Assembly (NCBI GenBank): GCA_012656075.1
Contig: JAAKBF010000277.1
Location: 1 to 64,000, forward strand
DNA from: Phytophthora hibernalis
Taxonomy: Eukaryota > Oomycota > Peronosporomycetes > Peronosporales > Peronosporaceae
Direction: 5' to 3'
DNA: 64,000 bases
Shown piece by piece: positions 33,530 to 43,927 of this stretch. Within the stretch, counting starts at the first letter, position 1; each line of letters opens with the position of its first letter. The position numbers and the translations under genes were made by a program. Below the pieces are notes generated by a model that was not told the origin of the DNA, searched no databases, and worked only from the letters and a program-made list of their open reading frames with translations.

Positions 33530-35870
33530 ATGGTGCGCGTGCCCGGATCTTCTGGTGATTCACAGAGATTTCACCGTGAGTCCACCAAAGAAGATGTCAA
33601 GATCAAGACGGAACCAGGAAACGAGTCGTCGACGGAAGATGGATCGCCGCCGACGGCGTTGAAGACGCCAGGATCAACTGATCGCCAGAGTGCTGGGAGG
33701 AGCGCTGACGATGCGAAGGAGGATGGTTCAGCGATGGACCTAGAAGAAAATCCGCAACCCCTCCCCAGGTCCCTTCGGGGACCCCGCGGATCACGATGCG
33801 AATCGCCATCCGCCGGATGAAGAGCCGACGGTGAAAATCGAAGGATCTTCATCCACCAAACGCCTCCAGCCTCACGCTCGACATCGAAGAAGAAGAAGTC
33901 GAAGGCCTCGCGCAAGAAACTGAAGGCTCCAGAGTCCGAAGCCGAAGAGCAAGAGAATCCCCAGGTTTGGACGGACGATCTGCTGGAGTCCGCGTTCCAC
34001 TACAAGAGCCTGTACAGACTCATGCAGGAGAACCAGGTAATGAAGATCATGCGTCCGAAGCCGATTGGAGAACTGCAAGGCCCAGTGAAGGCACCGAGGG
34101 TCGTATCCAACTAACTCGATGCGGTAAAGATCCTGATGCGCATGCTGAAAGAAGCAGGGATCGTTCTTGGCTCCCTCGACGCGAACGAAATGATCGACTT
34201 GGAGTTGCCAGAGATCAGGAAGCAACGTTGAACATCTACGCCAGACTGGCTTCCATTGTAGACAGCGCCGTCCCAGTTCAACAAGAAGAATCGCCATCAA
34301 CTCGTAGCCGAGCAGGATCGTCACAATATGCATCTGCAACATCGGAAGCGGGTCCAGAACCGGACAACTTGGTCAAGTTGCAACGGATGACGTTGGGGCC
34401 GGCGGGTGCCGCCGCGCTTCAGTCGTGGAAGAGCGACCACGACGGGGTCGATTTCCCACGATCCCCAAACCAACAGCCACAGTTGCCATGCCAACCTCCA
34501 CGATTGCAACAACAACTCCCACGTTCACCAGATCAAGCGGCGCCGGCCTCTGCAGTCGTTTTTTGACGGCGCCATGGAACGGCTCTTAAAAGAACAGCAG
34601 CAAGCATCCACGATCACATCGGTCGCGACAACCCAACCGCTGCCTGCCGCGAAAGCGCCGGAAACCCAAGATGTGGATATGGAGTCGATGGGATCCGTCC
34701 ATTCGCACCCGAGCGAGTACGACCCGGCGATTTGAGCGTCGGCGTCCCAGTACGCGCAGCAGTCGCGTCCACTGACACCACCGGAACATGAACGATTGCA
34801 GGCACTCGAATCAGAGTCTCAGCGATCGCAGACCTGAAAGAATTCTCTGGGAAAGATCAGGATGAAGACCGAGCTAGAAGCTGGTTCAGCAAGATGAAGT
34901 CAGCGTTTGTCCGCGATCAGGCCCTGACAGCGAGAAGTGTCTGTTTTTCGGTGACTTGCTCACCAGACCTGCGCGCAACTGGTACCGACAGCTGAGTCGG
35001 ACGACGCGCAGCGAGTAGAAGCGTTTGACCAAGAGTTTTCAGATCCAGTACTGCGGACGTGGTATATCCTTCGCGAGGCAATATTACCATGCGCGGAAGA
35101 GATAGGATGAATCGCCGTTGGAATACTTGCACCGCCTGAACGTCGCCGGGTTGCGAGGTCAGCTCTCGATCAAAGACGGATCAGTCGAAGTCCGCCGTGA
35201 ACACGTCGATCACTTGATTGAGACGCTCGACGACCGCGATCTGGTCGGTCAATTAGCGCTGCTGAGGATCCCGGATGCGGACACGTTGGAAGAGACGTGG
35301 CGATCCCGGACGTGCGAAAGCGCGACAGGGGAAGATGGCGAACGGGTCAATCAAACCGAAGCCAAAAGCGCCAACGGGCGCTGCTTCATCCGCTAACACT
35401 CGCGCTGTCCGTGCGATCCGTGCGACTGCTGACCCCAGCGACTCCGAACTGGATATGAGCGGATCGGAAGGAGACGAAGACCTACAAAGGTCGACCTCGC
35501 TGCCGCCTCGGACCAACCCACGCGATTGCCACCGGAACAAGATCAACGACGCACCAACTGAGACACGAACGCACGGCAAACCAGTCGTCCGTCCGCGCCG
35601 CTGGAAGGAGAAGATCCACGAAAACCTTGTTCGCGTTGCGGGTCGTCGAAGCACACCGATCTTGGTTGCTGGCAGCGTCTGACGTGCGAGAAGTGCGGCA
35701 AGAAGGGTCACCCGACCGATCGCTGCCTCTTCTCCTGCAAGGCCTGCGGCGAGATCCACGGACCCGGAGAATGCCCGATGGAAGAGTTCTACAACTTGAC
35801 CCGTCAGTGGTATATACCGAACAAGCACGGTGACATGCTCCCGCAAGCGGCCGAGAAGATGTTAAACTAG
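33530..35870 (+). pseudogene. gag: gag of Gypsy element C1, multiply broken
   Basis: It starts at MVRVPGSS (33530) in a Ser/Asp/Glu-rich region that leaves frame near 33820. Coding character continues through several frames, with Gln/Pro-rich text around 34400-34730 and a stop at 34735. The C-terminal nucleocapsid is clear: between 35628 and 35774 lie CSRCGSSKHTDLGC and CEKCGKKGHPTDRC (each C-X2-C-X4-H-X4-C) and CKACGEIHGPGEC (C-X2-C-X3-H-X4-C), three zinc knuckles in a row. The frame ends at a TAG near 35868. The knuckle layout parallels gag of copies A and B but has one more knuckle. Confidence 0.75.
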
Positions 35871-36086
35871 AACGCTCGCCGGATTGGAATCCGGTACGAG
35901 ACGAGCGTTCTAAGTTCTGCATCTATGCATATGTCGAAAACCAGTCGAAGTCAGATGTTAGAAAGCTGATTCGGCCGACCGACAATACATGTGATCTTCA
36001 TGACAAACGTACCATGGCGATCTCCAGCCTCCATCAGGTCGACGAATTCGGACGATCGGAGGTGACGATGGCGCTGGACCTCTTGC

Positions 36087-37034
36087 ATGGAGTGTCGCGA
36101 GGATATTGGAAATACCACGTGCGGACAAGAAGTTCCGGCAGGCGAAAGCCGTGGGGAAGATCAACAACGAAAAGCCACGTTGCTGTTTGACAGCGGCGCC
36201 GAGGTGTCCTTTTTGGATGCCGCCTTTGCTCGTAAGGTTGGGTGCTACGTGGACAACAGTCAAGCGTTGGAGTGTGAAGGAGTTGGTAAGAATCCCTACA
36301 GAGCGGGCGGACGTACCCGAATCAAAATCACGCTCGCTGGATCGCTGGTGTACCATTTCGATGCCTGGGCCGGCCCACCAACTGGTGGACAAGACTTGAT
36401 CTTGGGAATGGATTTCATGGTGCCAGCGGGCATCCGCCTCGATCTCACCGACGGATCACTGAGTCTTCCACACGAGATACGAATCCAGTTAGCCGGTCGA
36501 CGCCCACTCTACAGCGGGAAGGTGTCGAGGATCGTGGTGGGAGAATACTGGAACCTTGAAACTGGAGGATCGATCGAGGTCCGGAAGGGCTTCATCCTGT
36601 CGAGCCACCGGAAGTTGTGGGTTACTCGAGGCGAACGCTGGGTAACAAGTTTGGTGGCTGGACTGGGGAGGACTCGATACCTAAAAATCACGAACATCAG
36701 CGATCAGGAGGTAACTTTGCATGATGACACCTATGTCGGCATGTGGCTCGAAGGAGGACGCGTACCTCGAACCCCTGGGTTTATGCTGGTCGGATCGCGC
36801 CGGTATGCAGAGTGGCAGAACCTGGCGTTTCAAGCCACCACCGATCGGCAACCTGAAGATGAGCAGGATCTGGAACCTGACGGACCAATGGTGGATCGGC
36901 GACGTACGAAACGCCGACGGAAATCTTGCGACGTGACTACAACACAAGGAGACCGGCTGTTGCCCAGATCATGGTACCACCCCAGTCGAAGCCGAACCGA
37001 GGGTGGTTACGAAACGGGTGAAGTGGGCAAATGA
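36087..37034 (+). pseudogene. Aspartic protease segment of C1
   Basis: The 315-codon frame contains ATLLFDSGAEVSFLD near 36180, the DSG catalytic motif of a retroviral-type aspartic protease, followed by DLILGMDFM (the second hallmark, hydrophobic-LG-D) near 36395. In a live element the dimeric protease would process the polyprotein. The frame stops at 37034 after a basic stretch and continues shifted into an acidic linker (37003-37491) before reverse transcriptase. It is not a free-standing gene. Confidence 0.8.
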
Positions 37035-37429
37035 ATCCGACGATCAGGACACGAAGGATCCGCCGGCAAACGGCGCTGAGGGAGACGACGAAGCAGCTCC
37101 GGACCAAGGAGAAACCCAGTCTCAACCTGAGAAACCGCCAATCGCCAAGCCAGAGAACACCGACGATGAGGAAGTATGTTATCACGAAGGAGGAGACCTT
37201 TTCGCGGAAGATGTGGAGAGGCAGATGGCCGTCTTGCCAGAGGTGGTGACCGCTACCGATGAAGTAACGATCGAGGATATCCAGGTGGGCGATCCCGAAG
37301 CGACCCCCGAGGAAATCGGTCGTCTGCGGCAGATCATCTGGCGACGGCGCCACCTCCTGATTGGGAAGGAAACGCCCTCCCACCAGCAGCCGTCGGCGCA
37401 GTCTGCGACATCGATGTCGGAAAAGCAGC

Positions 37430-38902
37430 TCCCGTTGCGCAGCGCGTCCGACGCGTTGCCCCACAGTTCCGCGAGAAGCTGTCGGATCTGATCAAGAGTC
37501 TGCTCTCTGCGAAGATGATCAAGCCATCGACTTCGCCATGGGCATCTCCGATCGTGATCATCATCAAGAAGAACGGTGTTGACATCCGGCTCTGCATCGA
37601 CTACCGACTAGTAAATGGGCTGACACGTTTGATGGTGTACCCCATGCCGATGATCAACGATCTCTTGGAAGACTTGGACAAGGTCCTCTGGTATTGCTCC
37701 CTCGATATGGCGAGTCGATGAATGTGGTCAAGAGTTTCTGGGGTCAGCGAAACGTGGGCTATTTGGGCCATCGGGTATCCGCTGAAGGTCTGGAAGCCGA
37801 CCCGAAAGATCTTGAAACTCTGGGCAACCTCCCGTTTCCGCGGACGCTCCGATCAATGCAATCCTTCTTGGGGAGTTTGAACTATTACACCCGCTTCATA
37901 GAAGACTTCGAGATCTACGCGGTGGTCTTGTACGAGTTGCGAGAAGCAGACGTTTACGAGATGGGACGTCAGGAGAAGAACGACTCCGGTAGACAAAGGG
38001 CTGGGAGCGTGGAGCCACCAGCAGAGGATGTCAACCGTTGGACCCGAGCAAAGATTTCGTTCACAATGCTGAAGGCCAAAATCGTTTCCACCCCAATCTT
38101 GAAACATTTCGATCCTGAGCGTACCCCGGTAATCGTAATCTATGCGAGCCAGTGGGCGATCTTAGCGGCGCTCGTGCAGGAGCATGATGGCGTGTACTGG
38201 CCAGTAACGTTCACAAACTGGACGTTGAAGTCCAACGATCTCAACTATGGAATCGTCGACAAAGAAGTCTTGGCACTCTTGCGGATGCTTGAAGTGAATT
38301 ATACCCTGCTGACCACCAGGTCGATCTTGGTGCTGTCTCGGAATTCGACCTTAGCCTGGCTGGTCAACTCGACCGGCTTCGAAGGCCGGCTCGGTAACTG
38401 GGCCGCGTTACTCTCCGAATGGACGTTGGAGATCAGGAAGTGTACGAAAGGGGAAGATGAGATCGTGGGAGTCATCGCGGCAAGCATCACCCCTCGCACG
38501 GAAGTAGATGAAACGTTGATCGCAATTGCACCAGTGAAAGAACCCCGACAGACGATCATCATGCCTCCGCGTACAGTGGAAGAAGGAGAGAGCCTGTTAG
38601 TCGCGAGTTTCGATGGATCAGCACGTGTCAAACGCAGTAGCGGAGCATACAGTGCTATCATCTGCAAGCTGCCGGAATGGACGATCGTGTCAGCCGCGTC
38701 GGAGTATGCACCCAATTTGACTGTGAACGAGGCCGAATACCGTGGTCTTCTGTTATGTTTCGATCTTCTGTCCGCCATGGACAGGGGACGGATTGTAATC
38801 TGCGGAGATTCCAATTTGGTGATCCGACAAATGCGAGGCGAGATAGCGTGCAACGCTCCGGGTTTGCAATTGCTGCGAAAGATGGATCGGCTCGGGACGT
38901 AG
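37430..38902 (+). pseudogene. Reverse transcriptase (deleted) and two RNase H domains of C1
   Basis: Reverse transcriptase begins with KNGVDIRLCIDYRLVNG (37570-37620) and reaches YCSLDMAS. The text then jumps at about 37717 to VKSFWG..VGYLGHRVSAEG, deleting the palm with the YxDD catalytic box. From 37694 to 38902 the frame is open. The usual Gypsy RNase H region (ILAALVQE...DKEVLALLRML) is followed by a second RNase H-like fold with FDGSARVKRSSGAYS, NEAEYRGLLL and ICGDSNLVIRQ, giving the D-E-D residues. Dual RNase H Gypsy elements with an archaeal-type second domain have been described for oomycetes. The stop is at 38902. Confidence 0.85.
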
Positions 38903-38911
38903 CCGAACGAC

Positions 38912-40191
38912 ATGAAACGAGATTGGAATCAAAGCGCAGACAAGTTAGCTAGTCCCGCCCTTCAACGCGACGAAGGAACTGTGGTTACCTTGGAAGAAGA
39001 TCGGCAAGAATCGATCACGCTCAACCGCTCGGACGTAGTTCTCAAGCCGAGGGATGACAGCGATGTCGCCCGCGTAGCTGCTGTAACGAGATTGACGCGA
39101 CGTCGGAGGGCACCACCGAAGGCCCTGGAGGAAGCAATCGTACAGCATATACGGGGGAGCGGATTGTCCAAGTCCAGAATGAAGAGAAGTGGATAGTCGA
39201 TCTGAAAGCGTACCTGAAGGGAGACGTTGGAGGCTTGACTGCAAAGGAAGCCAAGACGTGCGCCAAGATCACAGACCACTATGAGCTGGACGAGAGTGAT
39301 CTGCTGCTCTACAGCCCGCCGTCGACGGAGACGGATGAAGACCGAGACGAGGTCTCGAAGTTCGTAGTGCCGGAGACCCTGCAGCGAGACTTCTTACACC
39401 ATTATCATGCGAGTTTGGAAGGAGGGCAGCAGGGAATCGGAAGAACGTACCGTCGGATCAGAGCGCACTTTCACTAGAGAGGTCTGTTCAAGAGTGTCCA
39501 GCGCTATGTGGGAGACTGTACGGATTGTGAGACAGGGAAAGGACGCCCCTTCGTGAGAGGTGTATCGTCGGGAAACCTGCAGGCTACGTACCCTTTTCAG
39601 ATCATCGCGATGGATCACATCCCGTCGCTGCCAAAGTCGTTCAAAGGAATACAGAGCTGCTGATATGGGTCGATCTGTTCTCGGGATATGTGATCGCGAA
39701 TGCGAGCACGTCGAGGACAGCCCAGACGATCGCAGCGAATTACGAAGAATGCGTGTTCAGTCGGTTGGAAGCGGCATTACCCCTGGGAAGTACGCGACGG
39801 CGCGTTCGGGAGCCTCGACAGTGGAGATATCACGCAGAATCACTATGGGCGCGCGAGGGAGCAAGTAAACGAACGCCTCCGAGCCGCGATTCGATCGCGG
39901 GCGGACGAGCACAACGAAGACCTCTGACCGCACGAGATTATAGCTGGTGTGCAAGTCTGGTTGTACCTGGACAGAGTGAAAGAAGGGTACGCACGCAAGT
40001 TAGCCCACATGTGGCACGGTCCGTTACGGGTGATCGAGATGGTGGGGAATCATGCGGCGAAGCTGGAGATCGTTGGCACCGAGTATCGCCTGTTCCCAGT
40101 TGTCCACGTATCCAAACTGAAGCCAGTGCGGAGTTTTCCGGATCGCCCTACGTTGAAGTTAACTATGGATGAGAAACCGTTTCGATTTTGA
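38912..40191 (+). pseudogene. Integrase segment of C1 with core deletion
   Basis: The zinc-binding H2C2 region reads HHYHASLEGGQQGIG...CTDCETGKGRP, with a stop near 39477 between the two halves. The catalytic core starts with IIAMDHIPSLP (first Asp) near 39605. After YEECVFSRLEA (near 39775) the text jumps to GSTRRRVREP, skipping the second Asp and the catalytic Glu. The C-terminal part (VWLYLDRVKEGYARKLAHMW...VVHVSKLKPV, 39955-40130) is a chromo- or SH3-like tail. It ends with a stop at 40191. The deletion alone makes it inactive. Confidence 0.82.
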
Positions 40192-40219
40192 TGAAGCGAT
40201 CTTACCAGAGGATAGCTGG

Positions 40220-41092
40220 TGTGGTGTAGGGAAATCAGGTTTTGATGTCCCTACACTATGGACGCCTAAGCTGGACTCAGCGAAGGACGGACTCAGCGAT
40301 GGATGGGCTTGGCGATAATCGACTCGGCGAAAGTTGGACTCGGCGAAAGTCGACTTGGCGAGAATATGCCTGAAGGGATAAATCATGATCTGGGCGAAGA
40401 GTCGCCGTAAGGTAAGAAACAGCTCGACATCAAGGGACGGAGCTGAGCGAAGAGTCGCAGGGAGATCTGTAACGACTCCATTTCATTAGATATTTGTATG
40501 AGACCGATAGAAGAACATAGGAAGAGCCCGAAGGGGCTCTCCGAAGATATAGAGATAACAATCAGAGCAGAATCTTCTAAGTCCAAGAACAGCGTACACT
40601 TTTCCGGCAAGTCCCTGCGTGGGCTGGATTATGTCTGCCGTCGTTCCATGAGAGGCATGGCTTGTGGGGAGCCGTCTGGTATCGCCAAGAGATGAAGGTC
40701 AGCCCGGGGTGGGCACACTCTCGCTACCGAGCGAAGACAAGCCTCGTCAATTCGACGAGCCGGTGGGTCTGCACAACCCAGGACACCGTAATCTCCTAGC
40801 TGAGCGTAGTCTGCGCCTTGTGACCTGTAAACGCGCTCGCGCGCTGCCGTCCGTCCTTTGGTGGAAGGCACAGGGTTTTTCACGGAGACTGCCCCGCTCA
40901 GGCAAGTCTCTGGAGAGTTTGGAGCTTGGTACCCGTCGGGAACAACACCAGCTGAACCCCGGCTGGGGCGAACCGCAAAGGGAACCGACAGGAACCCTGC
41001 GCAAGCCCAACATCGCCGACCTGACTCGGCGGGTGTTGTGCTGTTGCGTGGAAGCCGAACTAACGACGTTTTCTGTGAATCACAACACCACA
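40220..41092 (+). repeat. Gypsy LTR, family 2 (873 bp)
   Basis: It begins TGTGGTGTAGGG, ends CACAACACCACA, and is followed by AC and a primer-binding site. It lies 28 bp after the integrase stop of C1, so it may be C1's 3' LTR as well as the 5' LTR of the next gag. It contains a short tandem motif (GACTCRGCGA-like, about six units, 40273-40363). An inverted copy is the solo LTR at 44659-45654. Confidence 0.88.
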
Positions 41093-41094
41093 AC

Positions 41095-41113
41095 TGGTGC
41101 CGCGACCCGGGAT
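41095..41113 (+). other. Primer-binding site, family 2
   Basis: TGGTGCCGCGACCCGGGAT starts 2 nt after the LTR. It differs by one base from the site of copies A and B, so probably the same class of primer tRNA is used. Confidence 0.75.
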
Positions 41114-41179
41114 TCAGGGGTGTGCTTTGTTTTCGCAGGTACCAAGTACAACCAAGTTAAGAGCAACAAGTGAGAGAAG

Positions 41180-42285
41180 ATGGTCAAGGGATCTCCAAAT
41201 TTGAGCGACGCAAGCCCGGCGACGGCCAGAGGATCGCCGCTTAATGAGTCGAACTCGACGAGAGCCAGCATTACCGCCGTGAACGCGGTGGTGACGCGCT
41301 CTGTCCAGTTCGACGACTTCGACGATAGCGAAGACCATGGAAGCGAGGAGGAAGAAGAAGAAGAGAAGGATGATGATGAAGGGACGGAGTATGACGGCGT
41401 GAAGAGAGTCGTCGATCTCCGTGAAGAAGTCGACGAGTTGTCGCTGCAGGTGACCCGCATGGCTCCTCGCCCAGTCGAGCGGAACCTCGCAGCGGAACTC
41501 GGTGATGACGATGACGACGAACAAGCCGTGGCTCCGGGTGACCGACCGCCGCTCGTTCCCAAGGCGACGAAGAATGTCGAAACACCGAAGGCAAACCGAG
41601 TCCTCACCCGACTCGTCGAAGAAATGAAGTCTAACAGTCGGTGGGTCAACATGTTCGCTCCGATGTACATGTGTCAAGCGAAGTGGGCCCAACTCAGCGA
41701 GGAATTGGTCAACCCATCAATATCCAAACGATGGACCAACTCGTCGAGGACACGGTGATATTACTCCGAGCGATGGGATACCGGTGCGGCCATAAGCCTT
41801 CGAAACCGGCGCTGACATCTTGGCGTGTGCACGCGGTCGGCGTCGAGCTGATGAGATGGAAGCGCAAGTTTAAAGACTTGTTCGGGATGCCAGGGGACCA
41901 AAGGACAATTACTCAAGGTTCGCCGAGCTGAAGAACTCGACGAGACCAAATAGACTTCACCACAACCGTACGTCACTGAGCCGTACGGAGTTTTCAGCGA
42001 GGACAACCAGCGATTATCCGGCTGACTAATGTCACCGAGGGTTGCTCACTGTACAAACCACGAATCGGAGGTATTATGGGTACCGCGTGGCGATCTCCCA
42101 CAAGGGCGTGGCAACACCCGGCTGCGGTCGGCGAAGTCCGACGAATGGCAAGTGCTGGCCTACGCCGAGTGCCGGGATGACACGTTGTTGAAGCGTGAAA
42201 GCAAGCTGTACGAGCGCTGATTAGCCAGGCAACCACCAGCAGTCGAGCGGCGGGATTATCCGACGCCACGGAAGATTCTTTCCCG
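41180..42285 (+). pseudogene. gag: gag of element C2, broken and truncated
   Basis: It starts at MVKGSPN (41180), 66 bp after the primer-binding site. The 192-codon frame is acidic and contains MKSNSRWVNMFAP, which aligns with TKSKWMRAFAP of copies A and B. A frame change near 41725 leads to MDQLVEDTVILLRAMG and RWKRKFKDLFG, again matching A and B. From 42020 another frame gives ECRDDTLLKRESKLYER, then a TGA where a Trp is expected, then LARQPPAVERR. Coding stops near 42285 where sequence of opposite polarity begins. Most of the capsid, the zinc knuckles and the protease are absent. Confidence 0.75.
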
Positions 42286-42289
42286 ACAT

Positions 42290-43927
42290 TTTCCATGCAT
42301 CTCTCGCCGCACTGTAACTCAGGCTAGCTTCCTCACCTCGGAGAACGGCTTTGAGTTTTACCCACCTCAGCTCTTCGTCCCGGGCAGCGGAGATCATTCG
42401 TCTTCACTCTTCTTGAATCGTTACCGGGTCAACATCGTTTGCATTTGGTGCTCTGAGGCTTGCCGCGGTCGTTGGTAGCTCGCTTTCTGCTTCCTTCTGA
42501 GTCTCTGAGGATACCTCATCCGCTGCGTCTCGTCGTGTTCCGTCATCCTGGCCCATCCCGAGGGCTCGCTCGCAAACCGGACACGCTTCTTCTGTGCTCT
42601 CGCTTGTCGACGGGTCGTGACGGTTATGTAATCCGGCACTTCCCTCACAAAATTGAAAAAAAGGTTTGTTACGGGGTACTTGGCGGGCAACACGGGTCCG
42701 GGTTAGGTTGACAGACGCTCTCGTCGGTGGCCGCTTCGCCGAGTGTTGGCGTGGCGACCTCGGGCGAAGGCTCGTAAATGACTTTGTCGATTCGGTTGAG
42801 CTCGATCAATTCTGTTTTCCTGGTTTCGGCTGAAACCACGCTGGACTGCTGTTGAGAGCTTCTGTAGCTAACGAGTCTGCAGCTGCATTGAACTCTCGGA
42901 TCACATGGAGGTATTTCACCGACCAAAGCTTGGCTGTGAGTTCTTGGTGGTGGTTGAGTTGGGCCATCAGAGTTTCCTTCCGACAGGCCATCACCCCTAG
43001 GGACTGCTGGATTGCGAGTCTCGAGTCTCCTACCACAATTAAATCCTCGGTGCCGAGCTCCAGCGGGGTCAAGACACTATTGTTCATGCCGGCGTACTCA
43101 GCGAGGTTTACTGTAGTGGTCTCGATATAAGCACTCGCAGCCGTCACTACCGTCCATTCTGGTAATTTCCATAGTATCCATGAGCAACTACCATACCCGC
43201 CATTCTTCTCCGTCTTGGCAGAGCCATCAAAAATCAGCACCACGCCATTGTAAGACCTCGGTAGGCTTGCGTAAAGCAAGTGTGGGTCCATTCGAGCAGT
43301 CGGCGAACCTCGTGACGGTGGTGTCACCGGGGCTAACGAGTCTTCGAGTTCAACAAAGCTGGTGAGCCCAGCTTGTAGTAACTGAGCGAAAGCACAATCG
43401 CGTTCCTTGACTCGGTTGACCTTCAGGTGCCACGGGGACAACATGACCGCGAAGTGGGTCGTACGACCAAACAATGTCTTCGACTTATGCACCCACTCCA
43501 GTGTCGAGAACCGAATGTAGACATGGATAGTCCGTCCGACCAGCTGGGTATAACACACTTTCAACATTAACAACAAGGCCAACACCTCCTTCTCGGCCGG
43601 GTGGTAATTTATCTCTGCGTCCTTCAGTACACGACCGCAGAACCGCACCGGGTGTAACTTGTCGTCATGATACTGCATCAGAGTGGAACTCAGAGCCCAC
43701 TCGTTAGCATATAACGTCACGTGCACCTCTTTGGCTCGGTCGAAGTGCCGTAGTATCGGCGCGTCTGCAACCTTCTGTTGTAGCACCGCGAAGCTTCGGT
43801 GAGCCTCGGATGAGTTCCCTGCCGGTGTAAAATCCTCATCCTTGAGCTGATACAGGGCGGCCCCGTAGACTGCAAAGTCTTGGATGAATTTGCTGTGATA
43901 ATACAACGCACCGAGGAATGACTGCAT
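42290..43927 (-). pseudogene. Dual RNase H and linker of the inverted pol
   Basis: The open frame 43927-42806 starts at MQSFLGALYYHSKFIQ (end of the reverse transcriptase thumb). It continues through the Gypsy RNase H (ADAPILRHFD...EKEVLALLLML) and then a second RNase H with FDGSAKTEKNGG, NLAEYAGM, VVGDSRLAIQQ and NAAADSLATEAL, giving all four acidic residues of the D-E-D-D site. A downstream frame (42693-42421) has DYITVTTRRQARAQKKRVRFA, and further to 42290 ELRWVKLKAVLRGE and AARDAWKM, the usual linker before integrase. RNase H would remove RNA from RNA-DNA hybrids during reverse transcription. Confidence 0.85.

Larger units (their letters stand above)
33530..40191 (+). mobile_element. Defective Gypsy element with dual RNase H (C1)
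   Basis: Plus-strand order is gag, protease, reverse transcriptase, two RNase H-like domains, integrase, as in Ty3/Gypsy elements. It ends 28 bp before an LTR at 40220. Large in-frame parts of reverse transcriptase (including YxDD) and of the integrase core are deleted, and gag is full of stops. No 5' LTR is visible. Confidence 0.88.
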
